DNA from: Bdellovibrionales bacterium
Lineage (GTDB): Bacteria; Bdellovibrionota; UBA1018; CAIMNF01
NCBI GenBank assembly: GCA_947502835.1
Contig: CANNBJ010000002.1
Span: 62,001-126,000, forward strand
Reading direction: 5' to 3'
Length of the DNA stretch: 64,000 bases
How positions within the stretch are numbered: the stretch's first letter is position 1; each line of letters starts with the position of its first letter. A program made the translations under genes and the position numbers. A model generated the notes under the pieces. That model saw only the letters and a list, made by a program, of their open reading frames with translations, was not told the origin of the DNA and ran no database searches. This document shows positions 17,913 to 25,877 of the stretch, one piece after another.

Positions 17913-18788
17913 ATGATGAGTACCCCGAAAAAAATCCTGATCGTCGGCGGAAGCGGTTTTGTTGGAACCCAACTGGCAAAATACCTCTCAAGAAAATATC
18001 CGGTGGTCTGCACCTACCGGAATGATTTCACCCCGGTACCGGGAGTGGACCATGTGGGCTTCAACGGGATCCAGGACAAGGACCGGTGCACAAGCCTCAC
18101 CCAACACCACCATCCGGACGTTGTGGTGTTTGCGGCGGGAAGCAATGATCCGGGCAAGGCGGAAAAAGAGTCCGCTCAGTCCCAGTTGATTCATCTGACG
18201 GGTGCCAATCAGATGCTGACTGCAACCGAGTACCTGAAGGCCAAATACATCTATCTATCAAGCGACTGGGTGTTTTCGGGGATGGAAGGGAATTTCGCTG
18301 AAAGTGACACTGCAATCCCCTTTCATGCCCTCGGAAAAACCAAACTCGGGGCGGAAAACTACATTCGCAGCCGCTCACTCAACCACATCATCGTCCGGTG
18401 CGCCCCACTTCTTGGCCGGGGCACACTCGATCATCCCTCCTGGCTTGATCGTCTGCGGGAGGCGGCAGCGTTTCAAAAACCCGTCGCCCTGTCGGACCGC
18501 TCCATCCATAATCCGGTACATGTGCGTGAGCTTTCCACTCTGATTGAACGGGTGATCGAGGGCGATGTACGGAACAAAACGCTCCACCTCGGGGGTTTGA
18601 CCCGAATCTCGGAATTCGACCTCGCCATGGAAATCTTCAAAAAGTTCGGATTCGATTCGAAGGGACTGTCACGACTCAAAGCCGGATCGGACAGCACGTT
18701 TCAGGATTACTCGCTGAACACGACGCAAACCCTGAAATTACTCAAGACTGAGCCCTTGTTCCTGGAGCAAAGCCTTGATTTGCTCTAA
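17913..18788 (+). CDS. RmlD-like extended SDR, degenerate active site
   Basis: A 291-residue NAD(P)-binding protein of the dTDP-4-dehydrorhamnose reductase type. The Rossmann motif GGSGFVGTQLA is near residue 11 and the Ser/Thr strand YIYLSSDWVFSG near 112. In true RmlD the next block reads P-x-x-x-YGKTK-x-x-GE with catalytic Tyr and Lys; here it reads PFHALGKTKLGAE, so the Tyr position is Leu. It may be a binding or regulatory protein rather than a reductase. It follows the flagellins without a clear terminator, so a link to flagellin modification is conceivable but unproven. GGAG precedes two ATGs (17913, 17916). The 3' end overlaps the convergent gene by 51 bases. Confidence 0.8.
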   Translation: MMSTPKKILIVGGSGFVGTQLAKYLSRKYPVVCTYRNDFTPVPGVDHVGFNGIQDKDRCTSLTQHHHPDVVVFAAGSNDPGKAEKESAQSQLIHLTGANQMLTATEYLKAKYIYLSSDWVFSGMEGNFAESDTAIPFHALGKTKLGAENYIRSRSLNHIIVRCAPLLGRGTLDHPSWLDRLREAAAFQKPVALSDRSIHNPVHVRELSTLIERVIEGDVRNKTLHLGGLTRISEFDLAMEIFKKFGFDSKGLSRLKAGSDSTFQDYSLNTTQTLKLLKTEPLFLEQSLDLL

Positions 18789-19328
18789 GAGCACTTTCTG
18801 ATTCGGCTTCACTTTCTTCTGTTCGCGAGTCATCCGCGTAAAATCCGAGAAGAAGTGTTTTGCGACCTGATCGCTTTCCACCTTCTCGGAACGGTACATC
18901 CAATGCACCTTCCCGAAGGCACCGAGTTGCGCGAGAAGCTCTTCCGCTTGGGGTACGGGAGATTCCCCGCCGATCGAAACCGTGGTGTGCCGATCATACG
19001 AAATCTGGATTGCGCCATGCGTGGTGTTCGCCACAATCAACTTGATCCCGTTCCGGTAGAGCATAAAATCGGCCGCACCCTGGGTCAGGTTGAAAATCTT
19101 GATTTCAGCAAACTTTTTTCCACCCTCGGACAAGGAATTGAAAACACGGACATATTCCTGAAAGTATGCCCTGAGATCCGTAAGGAACTCGACCGTGCTT
19201 TCCTCGATCGCCTGCTGAGGACCCACGCCCTGGGAAAGCTGATAGAGCGCTTCCGCCTCGGGAGATGACTCCGCCCTGGCGATTTCGTGGATCCAACCTT
19301 GATTCAGGCTCGAATTCATTCCGTTCAT
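18738..19328 (-). CDS. Hypothetical protein, about 196 aa
   Basis: No family recognised. Soluble, mixed alpha/beta, without signal peptide or membrane helix. The central part (QGAADFMLYRNGIKLIV and then ISYDRHTTVSIGG) looks like a beta-sheet domain; the end is Lys/Gln-rich helix (REQKKVKPNQKVLLEQ). The start is taken at the ATG at 19328, downstream of a sigma-70-like promoter whose predicted start point is within a few bases, so translation may be nearly leaderless; the ATG at 19319 is an alternative. Its end overlaps the convergent RmlD-like gene by 51 bases. Confidence 0.75.
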   Translation of the reverse strand: MNGMNSSLNQGWIHEIARAESSPEAEALYQLSQGVGPQQAIEESTVEFLTDLRAYFQEYVRVFNSLSEGGKKFAEIKIFNLTQGAADFMLYRNGIKLIVANTTHGAIQISYDRHTTVSIGGESPVPQAEELLAQLGAFGKVHWMYRSEKVESDQVAKHFFSDFTRMTREQKKVKPNQKVLLEQIKALLQEQGLSLE

Positions 19329-19336
19329 ACTTTTCA

Positions 19337-19366
19337 ATTCTAGGGATGCGAAAGCGGATAAGTCAA
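19337..19366 (-). promoter_or_regulatory. Sigma-70-like promoter for the 18738-19328 gene
   Basis: On the minus strand TTGACT, 18 bases, TAGAAT. The -10 box ends nine bases before the ATG at 19328, implying a very short leader. Confidence 0.55.
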
Positions 19367-19371
19367 GAAAA

Positions 19372-19546
19372 TGAAAGCTTGGGAGTACCAGCAAGACATT
19401 GGAGCCCCAGAATCTTACGTGGGCGCCGTATGCTCACTTTAGGCTTCCTACTCTGTGGCAGGCATGCTCACCATGAGACAGGCACAGCCCCCTGGGTCAA
19501 TGACTGTCGGGTCCAGATGTGTATTTAGACTGGACCCCCAAGCTGT
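19372..19546 (-). ncRNA. ssrS: Structured RNA, 6S RNA (SsrS) candidate
   Basis: The 398-base gap 19329-19726 has no convincing gene. On the minus strand it holds a sigma-70-like promoter and then about 170 bases whose ends pair perfectly (AGCTTGGG at the 5' end, CCCAAGCT at the 3' end), the usual closing stem of 6S RNA. Inside are paired CATTG/CAATG and CCCAG/CTGGG blocks and a hairpin GGTCCAG/CTGGACC. The apical part contains GGTGAGCATGC, then 13 bases later GGAAGCCTAAA; E. coli 6S RNA has GGTGAGCATGC and GAAGCCTTAAA at similar distance. 6S RNA binds RNA polymerase holoenzyme in stationary phase. The extra 5' hairpin is unusual for 6S, so the identity is tentative. Confidence 0.55.
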
Positions 19547-19551
19547 CTTTC

Positions 19552-19580
19552 ATTTTACCCATTTTTGGAAAAAGCCGCAA
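19552..19580 (-). promoter_or_regulatory. Sigma-70-like promoter of the 6S-like RNA
   Basis: On the minus strand TTGCGG, 17 bases, TAAAAT. The predicted start point, about seven bases after the -10 box, coincides with the first base of the 8-pair closing stem at 19544-19545. The rest of the gap, 19581-19726, shows no further feature. Confidence 0.55.
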
Positions 19581-19726
19581 TTTTCTTTTTATACCGGCTC
19601 TATGTAACGGCGGACGATTCCTCTTGACTTTGTACCATTTCTGAAGAGGGCCGGGTCGAGTCCGGACTTCACCACCCGCGATTGCAACATTGTTTTTGAT
19701 TTACAGGGTGTTAAAGAACTGACAAC

Positions 19727-20689
19727 ATGGGATTACGCATGGTTGGGAAAAAAATTTTAGTCGCGGATGACAGTCTCACGATTCAGAAAGTGATCCGACT
19801 TGCGCTCTCGGGTGACGGATATGAAATTCAAACCGTCTCGGACGGCAAGGAGGCAATTGAACAGGCGTCCTTGTTCAGACCCGACATTTGCATCATCGAT
19901 GTTTCCCTGCCGAAATACGACGCCTATCAAATCCGCGAGAAGTTCATCTATCAGGCTGATCTCAAGAACATCCCGGTGATCATGATGTCCAGCGCCTTCG
20001 AAAAAGTCGACGAGGCGAGGATGCAGGAACTCGGATTCTCCGGACATCTTGTGAAGCCGTTTGATCCATCCCACCTCCGGAGCACGCTTTTGTCAGTGGC
20101 CGAGCAGGCTTCCCGGGTTGATCCCGTGATGGACACGATCAATTCTCCCGTTGAAGCTTCAAACGAGCCGGAGGTGATGAGTCTCGACGAGATTTCTCCG
20201 ATGACCCTCGCCCCTCCGAAGCGCACGGTTGCGTTCGAGGAGTTCCCTCCCCTTGCAAATGATTTTCAGGGCGGGCTTGATGACATTCAAGAGCTCGCGA
20301 AAAACACGTTTGAGATGAGCGGCCTCAATCAGCATGATTGGGGAATGATCGAGCCTGGTCGGGGTCTTGAGCCTGCGGTCGAGGAGATGACGCTGAACAC
20401 CCCTCCTCCGCCCCGCCAAGGGCAATCAACAGTTCGTCACTCGGAAGTGACCGGATTCGACCTTACTCCACCGCCCCCTCCCCTGTCCGCTGAGCCCCGA
20501 TTCAGCGCCGAGGAAGTGGAAGCGATGGTGAAGTCCGAAGTGGCCCGCGTCCTTGAAGAGATGCATTTTCAGATCCAGGACAGGATCAATCATGAGATGA
20601 AACAGTTCACGGAAGAGTTCATTCCAAACCTTGCCGAGAAGATCATCAAGGATGAGATCCACAGGCTGCTCTCCAATCCACCCGTATGA
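19727..20689 (+). CDS. Response regulator with Pro-rich linker and C-terminal helical tail
   Basis: A 320-residue protein. Residues 5-125 are a receiver domain: VADDS acidic pair, the phosphoacceptor Asp in CIIDVSLPK near 57, MMSSAF (the usual Thr/Ser) and VKPFD with the conserved Lys. A low-complexity Pro/Ser/Glu linker follows (about 130-260, with PPPP and PPPPP runs), then a C-terminal amphipathic region of the form EVARVLEEM...[17 protein letters not shown], seen in receiver proteins of Myxococcus/Bdellovibrio relatives (from memory of the group). No HTH output, so it probably signals by protein contact, for example in motility. The stop overlaps rph (ATGA). Confidence 0.85.
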   Translation: MGLRMVGKKILVADDSLTIQKVIRLALSGDGYEIQTVSDGKEAIEQASLFRPDICIIDVSLPKYDAYQIREKFIYQADLKNIPVIMMSSAFEKVDEARMQELGFSGHLVKPFDPSHLRSTLLSVAEQASRVDPVMDTINSPVEASNEPEVMSLDEISPMTLAPPKRTVAFEEFPPLANDFQGGLDDIQELAKNTFEMSGLNQHDWGMIEPGRGLEPAVEEMTLNTPPPPRQGQSTVRHSEVTGFDLTPPPPPLSAEPRFSAEEVEAMVKSEVARVLEEMHFQIQDRINHEMKQFTEEFIPNLAEKIIKDEIHRLLSNPPV

Positions 20690-21405
20690 GAAATGATCGC
20701 AGTTTGTCCGAACCCAGACCTTGCAAAGTCGAAACCAACGTTTCGCGCTATGCGGAAGGCTCTTGCTTGATTGAAACCGGAAACACCAAGGTGTTTTGCA
20801 CCGCAAGTGTGGAAGAAGGGGTGCCCTCCTGGCTGAAGGGAAAGGGACAGGGCTGGGTCACCGCTGAATATGCGATGCTCCCGCGCGCAACCCACACCCG
20901 ATCCAAGCGTGACCGGGAAAAGGTTTCAGGCAGGACCCAGGAAATCCAGCGTCTCATTGGTCGCGCCCTTCGAGCCATGGTGGACCTCTCAAAACTGGGC
21001 GAACGCCAGATCATTGTGGACTGCGATGTAATCCAGGCCGATGGCGGTACCAGAACGGCATCGATTTCCGGTGCCTGCATTGCGGTCGGGATCGCCCTTT
21101 CCAAACTTCACAAAGAGGGAAAAGTCGAGAAATCCGTGTTGATCGACACTGTCCAGGCCGTTTCTGTCGGAATGCTTGATGGAAAGGTCTTTGTGGATCT
21201 GGACTACGAGGAGGACTCCTCGGGGGATGTCGACATGAACTTCGTAAGAACAGGATCAGGCCTGTTCGTCGAGATCCAAGGAACCGCTGAAAGAAAGGCA
21301 TTTTCGGAGGCGGATTTGAAACTCATGATGGCAGGTGCCACCCATGGTCTCGATCGCCTGAAAGCCGTGCAAGTTGAAATTCTGAAACCCCTCGGAATCC
21401 TTTGA
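20686..21405 (+). CDS. rph: Ribonuclease PH
   Basis: A 239-residue phosphorolytic 3'-5' exoribonuclease that trims tRNA 3' ends. Family blocks in order: [35 protein letters not shown] (residues 63-76), [15 protein letters not shown] with phosphate-binding Arg residues, [16 protein letters not shown] near 115, and [17 protein letters not shown] with the acidic metal site. Length and order are normal. It starts inside the stop of the response regulator and ends one base before nadC, so the three form an operon. Confidence 0.96.
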   Translation: MRNDRSLSEPRPCKVETNVSRYAEGSCLIETGNTKVFCTASVEEGVPSWLKGKGQGWVTAEYAMLPRATHTRSKRDREKVSGRTQEIQRLIGRALRAMVDLSKLGERQIIVDCDVIQADGGTRTASISGACIAVGIALSKLHKEGKVEKSVLIDTVQAVSVGMLDGKVFVDLDYEEDSSGDVDMNFVRTGSGLFVEIQGTAERKAFSEADLKLMMAGATHGLDRLKAVQVEILKPLGIL

Positions 21406-22287
21406 ATGAAATCCCTGGTTCCCTCCTGGAAGAAATGGCTCGAAAACGGAATCGAAGAAGACTCCGCTGCGTTTGATTGGACTGCCCGAACAACCGCGCG
21501 GGCGCGGGGAACCCGGACCGATGACATGATCGAGGCCGACTTGATTGCGAAAGGCCACGGCATCTGGGCCGGGGAAATCGGGCTTTGTGCTCTTGAGATT
21601 CTGAGTCGAGAGCACGGCTTGCCCATTCGGGTGAAAGATCCGGCCCAAGACGGAGCGAAAGTCGCGCCCAAGCAGAAAATCTGTACCTGGCAGGGATCTC
21701 CGGAAGCCATCGTGATCTTTGAGCGAACGTTCATCAATCTTGCCTCCTACACTTCAGGCATCGCGACAGCCACGAACGCACTCGTAACGAAGGCGCACGC
21801 CAAAGGACTTCGAAGCACTCCGAGAATCACTGCCACGCGCAAAACCCTTCCGGGCTATCGGGATCTCGCAATTCAAAGCACCCTCATCGGAGGGGCGCAC
21901 CCCCATCGCTTCAACCTTTCCGGCGGTCTTTTGCTCAAGGAAAACCACATTGCAGCGGCAGGCTCGATTGCGGAGGCAATCCGGCACGCGCGCGAGACCA
22001 TTCCCCACCTTCTCAAGGTCGAGGTTGAGGTCCGTGATTTGCAAGAGCTCGAGGCAGCCCTGTCCAGCGGCGCTGAGGTGGTCATGCTCGACAACTTCAC
22101 GCCAGATCAGATCAAGGAAGCCGTGAAACGAAAATCAAAACACAATTTCACTGTGTTTGAGGTTTCAGGAGGAGTGCAGCTGGCGAACCTTGACGATTAT
22201 CTGATCGAGGGTGTGGATGTGATTTCGGTAGGGGCCCTCACCCATTCCGTAAATGCGCTGGATCTTTCACTCCTGGTCCGGGGTTGA
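21406..22287 (+). CDS. nadC: Nicotinate-nucleotide pyrophosphorylase (quinolinate phosphoribosyltransferase)
   Basis: A 293-residue enzyme of de novo NAD synthesis, quinolinate plus PRPP to nicotinate mononucleotide. Conserved parts: ERTFINLASYTSGIAT near 107, TATRKTLPGYRDLAIQS (substrate-binding Arg/Lys) near 144, HPHRFNLSGGLLLKENHI near 165, KVEVEVRDLQE, VVMLDNFTPDQIKEAV and the final ISVGALTHS. The ATG follows the rph TGA without a gap. nadA and nadB are not in the window. It overlaps the convergent birA end by 21 bases. Confidence 0.95.
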   Translation: MKSLVPSWKKWLENGIEEDSAAFDWTARTTARARGTRTDDMIEADLIAKGHGIWAGEIGLCALEILSREHGLPIRVKDPAQDGAKVAPKQKICTWQGSPEAIVIFERTFINLASYTSGIATATNALVTKAHAKGLRSTPRITATRKTLPGYRDLAIQSTLIGGAHPHRFNLSGGLLLKENHIAAAGSIAEAIRHARETIPHLLKVEVEVRDLQELEAALSSGAEVVMLDNFTPDQIKEAVKRKSKHNFTVFEVSGGVQLANLDDYLIEGVDVISVGALTHSVNALDLSLLVRG

Positions 22288-23001
22288 GGCAATCTTCTCG
22301 CGCAAGCCCTCGATTTCCTCACTGAATAATTGCTGAAGCTTCCCGTCCTGAAGTCGCACACACAACTCCCCGTGGATCCCGAGACCTGAGATCCTTCCCT
22401 CGCACTGGGCACCGGATCTCGAATCCTTCCAGAAAACGGAATGCCCCTCGGGAAAAAGGGACACTTGAGCGAACTCTTCCCGAAGGGTGCTCACGTTGGC
22501 TGTGCGGGAAAGCTCACCGATCAGGGTCCCGAGCAAGTCGTGGGCCGTGGGCAGTTCGCCAGAAAATCCCCCAAAATCGTGGAGATCCTGAAGGGAAGCG
22601 CATCGTCGACCCTCAATTCCGGGTGCGGTTTTCAGATTGAGGCCCACCCCCGCCACGACACCTGTTTCGATTTTTTCACAGAGGATTCCTCCGAGCTTCC
22701 CACCGCTTGCGGTAACCAGGTCATTTGGCCACTTGAGCCTGAGCCCTTCCTTCCCGATCGCCTTTACAAGCGAAATTCCGACCCAGAGTGGAATCCACGT
22801 CAACGGAATGGAAACATCACGTAAAAAAATCGAGGCCGAAAGATTTCCGGCAGGTGCAATCCAATCGCGGCCATGACGACCCCTCCCCGAGGTTTGAACA
22901 TCGGCGAGAATGGCATCAAGGTGCGAGACCGGGCCTGTTTCGAGCCATCGCTTCATTTCTTCCTGGGTGCTCTCTGTCGCAACTAGATGCCGGATCGTCA
23001 T
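22267..23001 (-). CDS. birA: Biotin--[acetyl-CoA carboxylase] ligase (no HTH domain)
   Basis: A 244-residue group I BirA: the ligase and C-terminal domains only, without the N-terminal DNA-binding domain of E. coli BirA, so it is an enzyme and not a repressor. Motifs: STQEEMKRW near 11, the biotin loop TSGRGRHGRDW near 37, LKWPNDL near 88 and GKLGGILCE near 100, then GVGLNLK. It attaches biotin to carboxyl carrier proteins via biotinyl-AMP. It starts four bases after the VWA gene, so it is the last gene of that operon. Confidence 0.92.
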   Translation of the reverse strand: MTIRHLVATESTQEEMKRWLETGPVSHLDAILADVQTSGRGRHGRDWIAPAGNLSASIFLRDVSIPLTWIPLWVGISLVKAIGKEGLRLKWPNDLVTASGGKLGGILCEKIETGVVAGVGLNLKTAPGIEGRRCASLQDLHDFGGFSGELPTAHDLLGTLIGELSRTANVSTLREEFAQVSLFPEGHSVFWKDSRSGAQCEGRISGLGIHGELCVRLQDGKLQQLFSEEIEGLREKIASTPDQE

Positions 23002-23005
23002 GAGC

Positions 23006-24403
23006 TCATTTCTTCAGGCACTGCAGGACCTGAATCTGCTTTTCATTTCGTACGGTGATGCCCGGGAGATCACAGGCATCATTGAGGAAGAACCGATAAC
23101 TCCCGGCCTTGAGTACAAAAGGATAATTCGTGAGGTAGGCGCCGACTTCCTTGTCAGTTCCGCTGTACACATGGATTCCAAGATTCCCGGGATGGTTGAA
23201 CTGCACGATCCCCACTCCGTCAATGCTGATCTCATGTTTTCCGCCCGGAACAATCTTGAATTTACGTTCGGTTTGCTCAAAAAACGGCTCGCCTGCAATG
23301 CGAATGTCATAGGTGCCGGACTTCACCAGTGTCGGCTCGTCGCTGACAAAGCTCTGAACCACTTTTTTGTCCCGATTCAGGATCTCGACATCCAGCAGTC
23401 CCTTGAAAAAATTCACAGTCAGCAACCCCTTGCCGGAAACCCTGAGAGTGACTTTCCTTTTGAGCGGGATCGTGAACTCCTTGAAATTGTAGACCGGATC
23501 GAGCATCACCTCAGCGCTGTACTTTCCGGGTGGCAGCTTGATTCCGTAGGAAGCCATGAAATCCCGAACATACACCCTCTGTCCGTCCCTCCATTCATAC
23601 ACACGGACCGTTGCCTTCGGATCCGGGCTCTCCACGAAAAGATTGTTCCCGCTTCGAGTTCCGTCCTTGGACATCCCGATGGAATTGTTGATGTCATTCA
23701 AGGCTTCTGACAATTGATCCGGCGTCTTCGCGCCAAAGGTCTTCCCAAGGCAGCGCAACTTATCGAGATCCTTTGATTTTTCATCGAGGCCGATTCCGGT
23801 GACGAACATCTCAAGATCAACAATCTTCTCCTGAATGGCCTTCTCCAGGATCTTGCAGCTGTTGCCTCCGCAGGTTTCCTCGCCGTCGGTGAAGATCATG
23901 ATCCGTTTGGGACCCGGATAATTTTTCAGCTGACTGATCGCGATCTCCAGGGAATCCGCGATCGGTGTCATGCCAAGCGGTGAGAGCTTCTTGATGGTGG
24001 AGTCGATCTTTGAAAGATTTCGTTCGCCCGCCTTGATGGCAAGATGCGTGTCGGAGCAATCCTGCTTTCTTCGGCCGCCGTAGACCACCAGTCCCACATC
24101 GGCCTTTTCGCGCCACTGATAGCGAAGGTATTCTCCGAACAGTTTTTTGGCATAGAACATTTTCGATTTCTGCTTATCGAGGAGCTGCCCCATGGAACCC
24201 GAACTATCGAGGAGAATGATGACTTTCGGTTTCAAGGCCTGATCGATTTTTTCCTCGGCGTATTCGATCTCGCCCTCGAGCTCCTTCATTCCCAGAATTT
24301 CAAGTTTCGGGGGTGCCGGAGTTTGTGCCGCTCCTGGGCTTGCGTGGAGACAGCCAAGAAAGAAAAGAAACAAGACTCCTGAGAGAACGGATTGAGGTTT
24401 CAT
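23006..24403 (-). CDS. Secreted von Willebrand factor A domain protein
   Basis: A 465-residue exported protein. Signal peptide at 1-26 (SVLSGVLFLFFLGCLHASPGAAQ). A VWA domain covers about 58-245 with a complete MIDAS: LLDSSGSMG (DxSxS), a Thr in SPLGMTPIADS and an Asp in IFTDGEE. The second half (250-465) is beta-rich with repeated strands such as PPGKYSAEVML and SGTYDIRIAG, resembling PEGA-like or carboxypeptidase-regulatory repeats. Likely periplasmic or surface, divalent-metal-dependent protein binding. It overlaps the upstream barrel-like gene by four bases (ATGA) and precedes birA by four. Confidence 0.88.
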   Translation of the reverse strand: MKPQSVLSGVLFLFFLGCLHASPGAAQTPAPPKLEILGMKELEGEIEYAEEKIDQALKPKVIILLDSSGSMGQLLDKQKSKMFYAKKLFGEYLRYQWREKADVGLVVYGGRRKQDCSDTHLAIKAGERNLSKIDSTIKKLSPLGMTPIADSLEIAISQLKNYPGPKRIMIFTDGEETCGGNSCKILEKAIQEKIVDLEMFVTGIGLDEKSKDLDKLRCLGKTFGAKTPDQLSEALNDINNSIGMSKDGTRSGNNLFVESPDPKATVRVYEWRDGQRVYVRDFMASYGIKLPPGKYSAEVMLDPVYNFKEFTIPLKRKVTLRVSGKGLLTVNFFKGLLDVEILNRDKKVVQSFVSDEPTLVKSGTYDIRIAGEPFFEQTERKFKIVPGGKHEISIDGVGIVQFNHPGNLGIHVYSGTDKEVGAYLTNYPFVLKAGSYRFFLNDACDLPGITVRNEKQIQVLQCLKK

Positions 24404-25677
24404 TTGTTCGGCTTCTCTTTCATGAAGAGCCTGACCGGGTCCTCAAGGCGGACCCCGAAGAAAATCCTGAGATCAGCCTCGCGCTCCGTCGCACTTCCGT
24501 TCTCGGGAATCACAACCGGGCTTGGAACCGATTCGGGGGTGGTCGGGCCTGAGAATTTGAGACTGTAATTCCTGAAACCATATGACCCCTGCACAAACCA
24601 TCGCTTGAAAAAGGGAATGAAGTCGAACCAGGCAAGAGCCGTTGCCGAGAACCGGGTACTGTACCCGCTCGAGCCTACGGATTCAGTGCCGCGCGAGACC
24701 CCCTCATCCTTGGCGCTCAGAGAAGGATAATACACCCCCTCAAGGCCAAGGCCCTGGAATTTCACGGGGAACTCACCCTTCAAGGGTTTCCAATCGGGGC
24801 GAATGAAGTTCGCCACGAGTTTCAGTCCGATTCCGAGGCCGGAGGTGGTTGTGGAGAGGAGGTTCTCGTCGCCATTCCCGGTGGTGAACCGGTCGGAGAG
24901 AAGAGTGAGCTTGGGAGAAATCTCGAGCTTCCGGTTGAAGAATGGAGGAAGCCGATACTGGAGTCCGAGGATCATCACCCGCTCGCTCGAGGAGACATTG
25001 GTCTGGTAGAATGTGCTGGTCGGAAAGGTTCCGGAGTGCAGGTCAAGTTCGAGCCCCACAGGAAAGAAATCCGAAAAATAGGCGGCATGCAGGATCCCGA
25101 AACGATACCCGCTGGAAGCTTTCGCATTGTTCGCGGGAGTTGTTGTGGATGTGGAAAGATCACCGAACATCAGCCCCCAGCCCACCTCGAAATATCCGGG
25201 CCTTTGATTCAAGGGTTTGATCCCTTTCTCATTCGGGAGAAGAAAATCGGAGCGGTCTTCCTTGTCGGTTTCCGCTGCCCCTGCCGGATCGGAAAGCAGG
25301 GTCGCAAAATCGCCCACTGCCGGGTATTTGATGATCGCGTCCTTGTCGAGATCGACCTTGAGGATCAGGGCCTTGCTTTTTGGGTCTCGCTCCTCCGTAA
25401 GAACTTTTCCCGTGGCAATCACTTCGACCCGGATGCCTTTCTTGCGGAAAAAGAGGATCTGGGTTCCCTCGGCAAACGAGGTCTGATCCGGAAGGAGCAC
25501 GGAAACCACACCCTCGGTTTCTTGAATGACTTTCATTGATCTTCGGGTGAGCTCATCGAGCTTCGGGAGCAAAAATGAGCTTTTTGGATTCTGGATTCCC
25601 GAGGCTTGCTCCTCTCCCTGCGCGGGGTGGGAGAAAAGCAGAAAGACCAAGATTCCCATGAGTGCTGCAGATCTCAT
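24400..25677 (-). CDS. Exported outer-membrane-barrel-like protein
   Basis: About 425 residues from the ATG at 25677. N-terminal hydrophobic export signal (SAALMGILVFLLFSHPAQG). Residues 30-150 look like a beta domain with TSFAEGTQILFFRKK, similar in type to a LysM- or SH3-like fold with FlgT-like character; the remaining 270 residues alternate hydrophobic and polar strands (GYFEVGWGLMFGD, RFGILHAAYFSDF, GLGIGLKLVANFI) typical of an outer-membrane barrel. The ORF can start at 25725, but that adds a non-signal N-terminus; the Shine-Dalgarno is unclear for all choices. It is coupled to the VWA gene, so the two may form one envelope complex. Confidence 0.7.
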   Translation of the reverse strand: MRSAALMGILVFLLFSHPAQGEEQASGIQNPKSSFLLPKLDELTRRSMKVIQETEGVVSVLLPDQTSFAEGTQILFFRKKGIRVEVIATGKVLTEERDPKSKALILKVDLDKDAIIKYPAVGDFATLLSDPAGAAETDKEDRSDFLLPNEKGIKPLNQRPGYFEVGWGLMFGDLSTSTTTPANNAKASSGYRFGILHAAYFSDFFPVGLELDLHSGTFPTSTFYQTNVSSSERVMILGLQYRLPPFFNRKLEISPKLTLLSDRFTTGNGDENLLSTTTSGLGIGLKLVANFIRPDWKPLKGEFPVKFQGLGLEGVYYPSLSAKDEGVSRGTESVGSSGYSTRFSATALAWFDFIPFFKRWFVQGSYGFRNYSLKFSGPTTPESVPSPVVIPENGSATEREADLRIFFGVRLEDPVRLFMKEKPNK

Positions 25678-25824
25678 CCCCTCTATATATATACGGATTT
25701 CCGGGGCGATGCCCATGATAATCATCTGATTTTATTTAATATTTTTATTCCATGGGAACCTCTCAAGTCCCCACGGAGGCATTCCGAAACGATCAACAGG
25801 CATATGAAGGTCAGGGTCGACACA

Positions 25825-25853
25825 TTGACGCTAAGCATCACGAATCTTACGAT
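25825..25853 (+). promoter_or_regulatory. Sigma-70-like promoter of the giant lipoprotein operon
   Basis: TTGACG, 17 bases, TACGAT. The predicted start is near 25860, about 20-30 bases before the first lipoprotein. The rest of the divergent gap (25678-25824) contains A/T-rich DNA, including a TATATATATA run near 25685, and no gene. Confidence 0.5.
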
Positions 25854-25877
25854 TAAAGGTGATCCCAGTTTCGGGGT

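Noticed and set aside
19265-19528. 87-residue plus-strand ORF in the non-coding gap
   Set aside because: No Shine-Dalgarno, crosses the 6S-like RNA and the 5' end of the minus-strand gene; sequence is not protein-like.
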